From NCBI GenBank assembly GCA_013041925.1, contig JABDRB010000001.1:1-47749 (forward strand): a stretch of DNA of 47,749 bases. The letters run 5' to 3'. A program made the position numbers and the translations under genes. The DNA is from Akkermansiaceae bacterium (GTDB lineage: Bacteria; Verrucomicrobiota; Verrucomicrobiia; Verrucomicrobiales; Akkermansiaceae). The notes under the pieces are model-generated. The model was given only the letters and a program-made list of their open reading frames with translations. It ran no database searches and was not told the DNA's origin. This document shows positions 43,749 to 47,749 of this stretch, one piece after another (position 1 is the first letter of the stretch; each line of letters opens with the position of its first letter).

Positions 43749-45538
43749 TAACCTAGAGTTGCTAGAACTTGTCCTGATGTCACCTGATCTCCCTTGCTGA
43801 CCAGAATCTCCGCAACCACGCCGGCGGTGGGTGCCGCGATGGCCATTTCCATTTTCATGGCTTCGAGGACGAGTATGGTTTCACCTTCCTCGACCGATTC
43901 GCCGGGGCCCTTGAATATTTCAAATACCACGCCAGGCATCGGCGCCGTCACTGGGGTGCTTTCACCACCACCGCCACTGGGTGCTGTAGAATCATCACCA
44001 CCCTCACTGACGGAAATATCGTAGCTCTTGCCGTTGACCGTTGCTTGATCACCCTCGAACTTGACGGAAAATTTTTCACCTCCCACCTTGACGGTGAGGC
44101 TATCGGAGACGGTTTCGCAACTTGATGATGTGCCTTTTTCAATCTTGCGCACATTCGTTTTCATCTCTCCCTTGAGGAAGGAAATACCTTTCGCGCCACA
44201 AGCGGCGGCGATAAAGATGTTTTCCTCCGTCGTCGGCAACCCCTCTTCTTCAAGTTTTGCCTTGGCTGGTGCCAACCCTTTGTTCGGGTTCGCCTCATCC
44301 ATCTCCAGCGGACTCTCCGTCGTCGGTGGTAGTCCCATCTTCTCGGAGGCGCGTTTGACAATATCCGCATCAGGTGGAACGGGTGTTTTTCCAAAGTACC
44401 CGAGAACCATCTTCCCGTAACCTTCCGCAAATTTCTCCCACTTGCCAAACATCACATTGTTAAATGCCTGCTGGAAGTAGAACTGGCTCACCGGGGTCAC
44501 CGAGGTGCCGAATCCGCCGAGTCTGACCACTTCGCCCATCGCAGCGATGACTTCGGGATACCTGTCCATGATACCATTATCACGCATCATCTGGGTGTTG
44601 GCCGTTAACGCGCCACCAGGCATCGGGCTCCACGGGATAAGCGGTTCGACCGCCTTAGCTTCTGGCGGCATAAAGTAGTCCGACATGCAGTCTTTAAAGA
44701 CCTCCTCGGCCTCCATGACTTTCTCGATATCAAGATCGAGACGATAATCACTCCCGCGCAGTGCGTGCCACATCGATGCCACATCCGGCTGGCAGGTTCC
44801 ACCCGAGCAGGGTGCCATCGAGAGGTCAATCTGGTCGATGCCGGCCTCAATCGCCGCTTTGTAACAAATCACTCCAGTGCCCGCCGTATCGTGGGTGTGG
44901 AAAACGAGCCGCGTATCTGCCGGCAGCCTCTTCCGAGCCGCCTTGACGGTTTCGAAAATCGTTGATGGATAGGCGGTGCCACTCGCATCCTTAAAACAAA
45001 CTGAGGTAAAGGGAATTTCTGCGGCGAGGATGTCATCCAACGTCTTAGCATAGAATTCCGGGTCATGGGCACCGCTGCACCCTGGTGGCAGGGCCATCAT
45101 GGTGACACACACCTCATGATTGAGCCCGTGATTGGTAATCGAACGGCCAGAGTCAATCAGGTTGTTGACATCATTCAGGGCATCAAAGTTCCTGATCGTC
45201 GTCATCCCGTGCTTTTTAAACATCTTGGCGTGCAGATCAATGACATCACGCGGTTGGGAATCGAGCGCCACCACATTGATTCCACGGGCGAGCGTCTGCA
45301 GGTTTGCATCGGGTCCTGCCTTCTCGCGGAAGGTGTCCATCATATCGAAGGCATCCTCGTTCGAATAGAAATAGAGCGACTGATAGCGCGCTCCGCCGCC
45401 TGCTTCAAAATGCCGGATGCCCGCATCACGTGCAGCTTCCACAGCGGGCATAAAATCGTTGGTAAATACTCGGGCACCATACGCGCTCTGGAACCCGTCC
45501 CGGAACGCCGTAATCATTACATCTATGTCTTTAGCCAT
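43748..45538 (-). CDS. oadA: Biotin-dependent carboxyltransferase alpha subunit (OadA-like)
   Basis: Carboxyltransferase with attached biotin carrier, 596 residues. The N-terminal TIM barrel has [12 protein letters not shown], the carboxylated-lysine segment CFKDASG and the metal motif VFHTHD. The C-terminal part has a Gly/Ser-rich linker and a biotinyl domain, with biotin on about Lys562 in EAMKMEM. It moves the carboxyl group from oxaloacetate (or a related acid) to biotin, feeding the OadB sodium pump. Oxaloacetate is the family default, but pyruvate carboxylase subunit B-like or other acids cannot be excluded. It lies between the oadG and oadB genes. Confidence 0.92.
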   Translation of the reverse strand: MAKDIDVMITAFRDGFQSAYGARVFTNDFMPAVEAARDAGIRHFEAGGGARYQSLYFYSNEDAFDMMDTFREKAGPDANLQTLARGINVVALDSQPRDVIDLHAKMFKKHGMTTIRNFDALNDVNNLIDSGRSITNHGLNHEVCVTMMALPPGCSGAHDPEFYAKTLDDILAAEIPFTSVCFKDASGTAYPSTIFETVKAARKRLPADTRLVFHTHDTAGTGVICYKAAIEAGIDQIDLSMAPCSGGTCQPDVASMWHALRGSDYRLDLDIEKVMEAEEVFKDCMSDYFMPPEAKAVEPLIPWSPMPGGALTANTQMMRDNGIMDRYPEVIAAMGEVVRLGGFGTSVTPVSQFYFQQAFNNVMFGKWEKFAEGYGKMVLGYFGKTPVPPDADIVKRASEKMGLPPTTESPLEMDEANPNKGLAPAKAKLEEEGLPTTEENIFIAAACGAKGISFLKGEMKTNVRKIEKGTSSSCETVSDSLTVKVGGEKFSVKFEGDQATVNGKSYDISVSEGGDDSTAPSGGGGESTPVTAPMPGVVFEIFKGPGESVEEGETILVLEAMKMEMAIAAPTAGVVAEILVSKGDQVTSGQVLATLG

Positions 45539-45604
45539 TATTTCTGAATCTATTGAGGTTTGGTAAAATTCTGCCGATGAGGATAATCTGTATTAAAAAT
45601 GCGA

Positions 45605-45841
45605 CTAGGCACCGTGTCTTTTTCGGTAGGCGGCGGCCACGGCTACGGCCACCTTGGCTGTCTGGGGTTGCTCAGTTTGGCTTGTCTGGCCATTACCACC
45701 AACTCGCGCTGGTGCCGTTTCGGGCTCTGGGAGCTTGTTAAGCAACGCACCAGATACGCGCATCAGTATGACCAACATCACAAGAAACGAGAATACCACT
45801 CCCATTCCCACAACCATCAGTTCAAATCCTTCTGCGATCAT
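45605..45841 (-). CDS. oadG: Na+-translocating decarboxylase gamma subunit (OadG-like)
   Basis: A 78-residue protein with one N-terminal transmembrane helix (MIAEGFELMVVGMGVVFSFLV) and a soluble Pro/Glu/Gln-rich tail ending in the charged AAAYRKRHG. The helix pattern and the tail length fit gamma subunits, which link the alpha and beta subunits and bind zinc. ATG 45841 is used, since the longer frame to 45910 adds Ser/Arg-rich residues unlike the family. It is the first gene of oadGAB. Confidence 0.85.
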   Translation of the reverse strand: MIAEGFELMVVGMGVVFSFLVMLVILMRVSGALLNKLPEPETAPARVGGNGQTSQTEQPQTAKVAVAVAAAYRKRHGA

Positions 45842-46099
45842 TTTTGTATTTTCTATCTGGTTGTTTGAGGGTGATTTTCGGCTGCTCCATCGTGAGCAAG
45901 GGCACGCCACATCTGCCGCGTGGATTTCAGACTCACTTGTTTAACGGGCATCTGACCGCTTGTAAACATTCGGATGAAAAAGTTTTTTACCTTCACACAC
46001 CATGACTGGACGCTGGGGCGGACTCTCCAGCATCGTGGGAGCCTTGCTAAAATACAAAATACTCCGTGTTGTTCCGACAACCTGACTGCACCCATGATA
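45842..46099. other. Intergenic region upstream of the oad operon
   Basis: About 258 bp between the TPR protein end and oadG. It presumably holds the oad promoter. No distinct hairpin with a T-tract, no small ORF with family resemblance and no RNA were found. Confidence 0.4.
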
Positions 46100-47749
46100 T
46101 TAGTAGGCTTTCTGCACCTCGACTCCTTTGCCACCTTTTTGGCGTCGGAACGAGTTCCACCCCTCGATGTTACTATGCTGAATATCACTGTTTGAGTCAT
46201 TGAGGTTTTGCAGAAAATCTTTCTGTTGAAGCTTCTGAGCTTGTTTCCTTTGTTGCTTCGGCACGGCATTGGGTGCGACAGGCCGACCAAGGTGGTTGGA
46301 GCCTCGGTAAAAGGCATAACGCCCTTCCTGGCGCGCGATCACGGTAGCACTTCCGTTGAGCCCTTCGGCTACAAAGATACCACGCAGGTCGGTATCACCG
46401 CTCTTAAACTCATTGTCACTCGAACCAATCGCCTTCACGTGCACGTCCGCTTGGTAACCTTCATTGATGGTGTCACGCACGTTAACCCGAAGTGAACCAG
46501 CTGACGGGGATTCTTGGATTTCAAGCTTCAAGGGAGTAACGAGAACCATTCCGCTGGTGAATAGATTGTCACCACGGCAGATCACAAGGTAGGCACCTTC
46601 GTCCTTGAGTGGCAGCACCGCCTTTTGTTCGCGATCACGGTAGTCCTTACCCTTTCCTAGCTGTAGAGTTAGTTCGCTTTCAGGTTCAATTCCGGCGAGG
46701 TGGACCTTCGTAATATTGGAAAGGTTTTTCTCACGGAGATAGAGCTTCATGAGATCAACCTTATAGACTTGGAGATAGGCTTCTTTGATATTACGGAATT
46801 TCAGATCCAACTCGACCTTTTCGCCGGGCTTGAAGGTGGTGACTTCCTCGAGACTGATTTTTTCCTCCTCGAAATAGCCGATGGACTCCTTGGCGTCGGG
46901 GTAGAGTTTTTCGACCTTACGATACCAATCAATCGCCTTACCAGGTGCCCCTTGGGCGTGGTGGATTTGCGCTGTAATATAGCGAGCGTAATCGCGGTCT
47001 TTGCTATCACCGTCGCTGACAGGCGCCGCCGAGGCCAGAGCCTTAACATAATGGAGCTGCCAGAAATGCCCGAGCGCTGCCATATACTGAAAGCTGCTGA
47101 CAAAAGAGCTCTTCGGATAACGTTTCTGGAATCGCTCCGCGACTGCCACCACCGTTTTGTAATCTTTCAGGGCAAAAAAGGCGTTGGCCATACTGAACGC
47201 AGCATCGTCGGCGAGTGGTTCGTCTGGGTAGAGGCTCAGGAATCCATGTAGGTATTCGAGTGAGCGCTTGAGTAACCCGATGCGGTCGTAGCCAGCTTCT
47301 TCCGCGGCCTTCGCTCCACGCTGACGTCGCCGGCGGTCCTCCTCCGCCTTGAGCTCGTGAGCCTTCGGTGCCTTTTCATAAAGCTGCTGGGAGATAGCGA
47401 AGTAGGCAGTCACAACTTCGGATGTGTCTGGGTATTCACGCCAGATTCGGTCCATGTATTCAAGGCTGCCGAGGAATTGACCCTGGTCCTCGAGGGTAGC
47501 AGAGAGGCTGGCATCGTTGATAAAGCTCGAATCGACGGTGGCCCGGTAAACAAGCCACGCGCGTTCATGCTCACCAATCACACGGTAGGCCTTTCCTACC
47601 GCGAGGATTTTTTTAAACGGGATGGTGAGGTCAGGGTGACGTTCACGCAGGATTTCAAACATTTCGACCACACGCTCGGCATTGAAATACTTGTCCATGG
47701 TATAGATCCAGAGAAGCATACGAGCCGCCTCGCGCTCATAATGCTTGCG
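46100..47749 (-). CDS. TPR/MG-domain protein, 5' end beyond window
   Basis: C-terminal part of a large protein; the frame is open to the window edge, so its start lies to the right. The first about 260 visible residues form tetratricopeptide-like helix pairs (SLEYLHGFLSLYPDEPLADDAAFSMANAFFALKDY; KAIDWYRKVEKLYPDAKES). Then follow macroglobulin-like beta domains (TFKPGEKVELDLKFRNIKEAYLQVYKVDLMKLYLREK; GTLEI-type strands LKLEIQESPSAGSLRVNVRD). The tail is Gln/Lys/Asn-rich. This resembles large Planctomycetes-Verrucomicrobia TPR proteins with MG-like domains, probably extracytoplasmic. The function is unknown. Confidence 0.75.
   Translation of the reverse strand, partial: RKHYEREAARMLLWIYTMDKYFNAERVVEMFEILRERHPDLTIPFKKILAVGKAYRVIGEHERAWLVYRATVDSSFINDASLSATLEDQGQFLGSLEYMDRIWREYPDTSEVVTAYFAISQQLYEKAPKAHELKAEEDRRRRQRGAKAAEEAGYDRIGLLKRSLEYLHGFLSLYPDEPLADDAAFSMANAFFALKDYKTVVAVAERFQKRYPKSSFVSSFQYMAALGHFWQLHYVKALASAAPVSDGDSKDRDYARYITAQIHHAQGAPGKAIDWYRKVEKLYPDAKESIGYFEEEKISLEEVTTFKPGEKVELDLKFRNIKEAYLQVYKVDLMKLYLREKNLSNITKVHLAGIEPESELTLQLGKGKDYRDREQKAVLPLKDEGAYLVICRGDNLFTSGMVLVTPLKLEIQESPSAGSLRVNVRDTINEGYQADVHVKAIGSSDNEFKSGDTDLRGIFVAEGLNGSATVIARQEGRYAFYRGSNHLGRPVAPNAVPKQQRKQAQKLQQKDFLQNLNDSNSDIQHSNIEGWNSFRRQKGGKGVEVQKAY

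Noticed and set aside
43748-45538. Apparent loss of the first aspartate of the metal-site motif in oadA (ITAFRD)
   Set aside because: Homologues such as transcarboxylase 5S also lack it (ITELVLRD); the ligand is the aspartate of RD, which is present.
1-47749. CRISPR arrays, tRNA or rRNA genes, insertion sequences
   Set aside because: No regularly spaced repeats, cloverleaf-like segments, rRNA signatures or transposases were seen by eye; no search tool was available.

Overview
The window looks like a chromosomal segment of a free-living, aerobic member of the Verrucomicrobiota (a Rubritalea/Akkermansiaceae-like marine lineage would fit). The pointers are a six-gene alternative complex III operon, a PEP-CTERM surface protein, a sodium-pumping decarboxylase operon, a UDPGP-type sugar pyrophosphorylase fusion, a MYG1-family protein and a solitary integron integrase. 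No 16S or other taxonomic marker is present, so the placement is inference. No tRNA, rRNA, CRISPR array or insertion sequence was recognised.

Layout. Positions 1-1387 (+) hold an integron-type tyrosine recombinase whose true start may lie left of the window. From 1448 to 3949 (-) are a MYG1-family hydrolase and a glycogen synthase. From 4101 to 22121 (-) is an 18 kb respiratory block in two transcription units. The upstream unit is actABCDEF (quinol:cytochrome c oxidoreductase) followed by a diheme c4-like cytochrome, a CcoN-like membrane protein, a CcoO-like and a monoheme CcoP-like cytochrome; it ends at a terminator at 9561-9603. The downstream unit is an aa3-type oxidase, coxA-coxC-coxD-two small membrane proteins-coxB, ending at a terminator at 4035-4074. 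Together they would carry electrons from quinol through many c-hemes to oxygen.

From 22459 to 29973 lies an accessory stretch: a secreted NTF2-like/zincin protein, a SASA-family esterase, a PEP-CTERM protein, an arrestin-like membrane-anchored protein, a diheme cytochrome c peroxidase and a calcineurin-like phosphoesterase. From 29977 to 42231 (-) is a sugar region: three xylose-isomerase-like TIM barrels, an alpha/beta hydrolase, ribulokinase (araB), L-ribulose-5-phosphate 4-epimerase (araD), a YihY membrane protein fused to a homocysteine S-methyltransferase domain, a GalU-like nucleotidyltransferase and a 1119-residue sugar kinase/pyrophosphorylase fusion. From 42411 to 45841 (-) is an oadGAB sodium pump operon, and a truncated TPR protein closes the window.

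Most unusual points: (1) the CcoN homologue lacks nearly all haem and copper ligands yet sits with CcoO/CcoP-like cytochromes inside the complex III operon; (2) cytochrome oxidase subunit III carries a roughly 350-residue, histidine-rich, predicted periplasmic insertion; (3) subunit I of the same oxidase lacks the K-channel lysine; (4) a YihY/methyltransferase fusion; (5) an L-ribulose pathway without arabinose isomerase but with several TIM-barrel isomerases. Points 1-3 together suggest a remodelled terminal respiratory chain.
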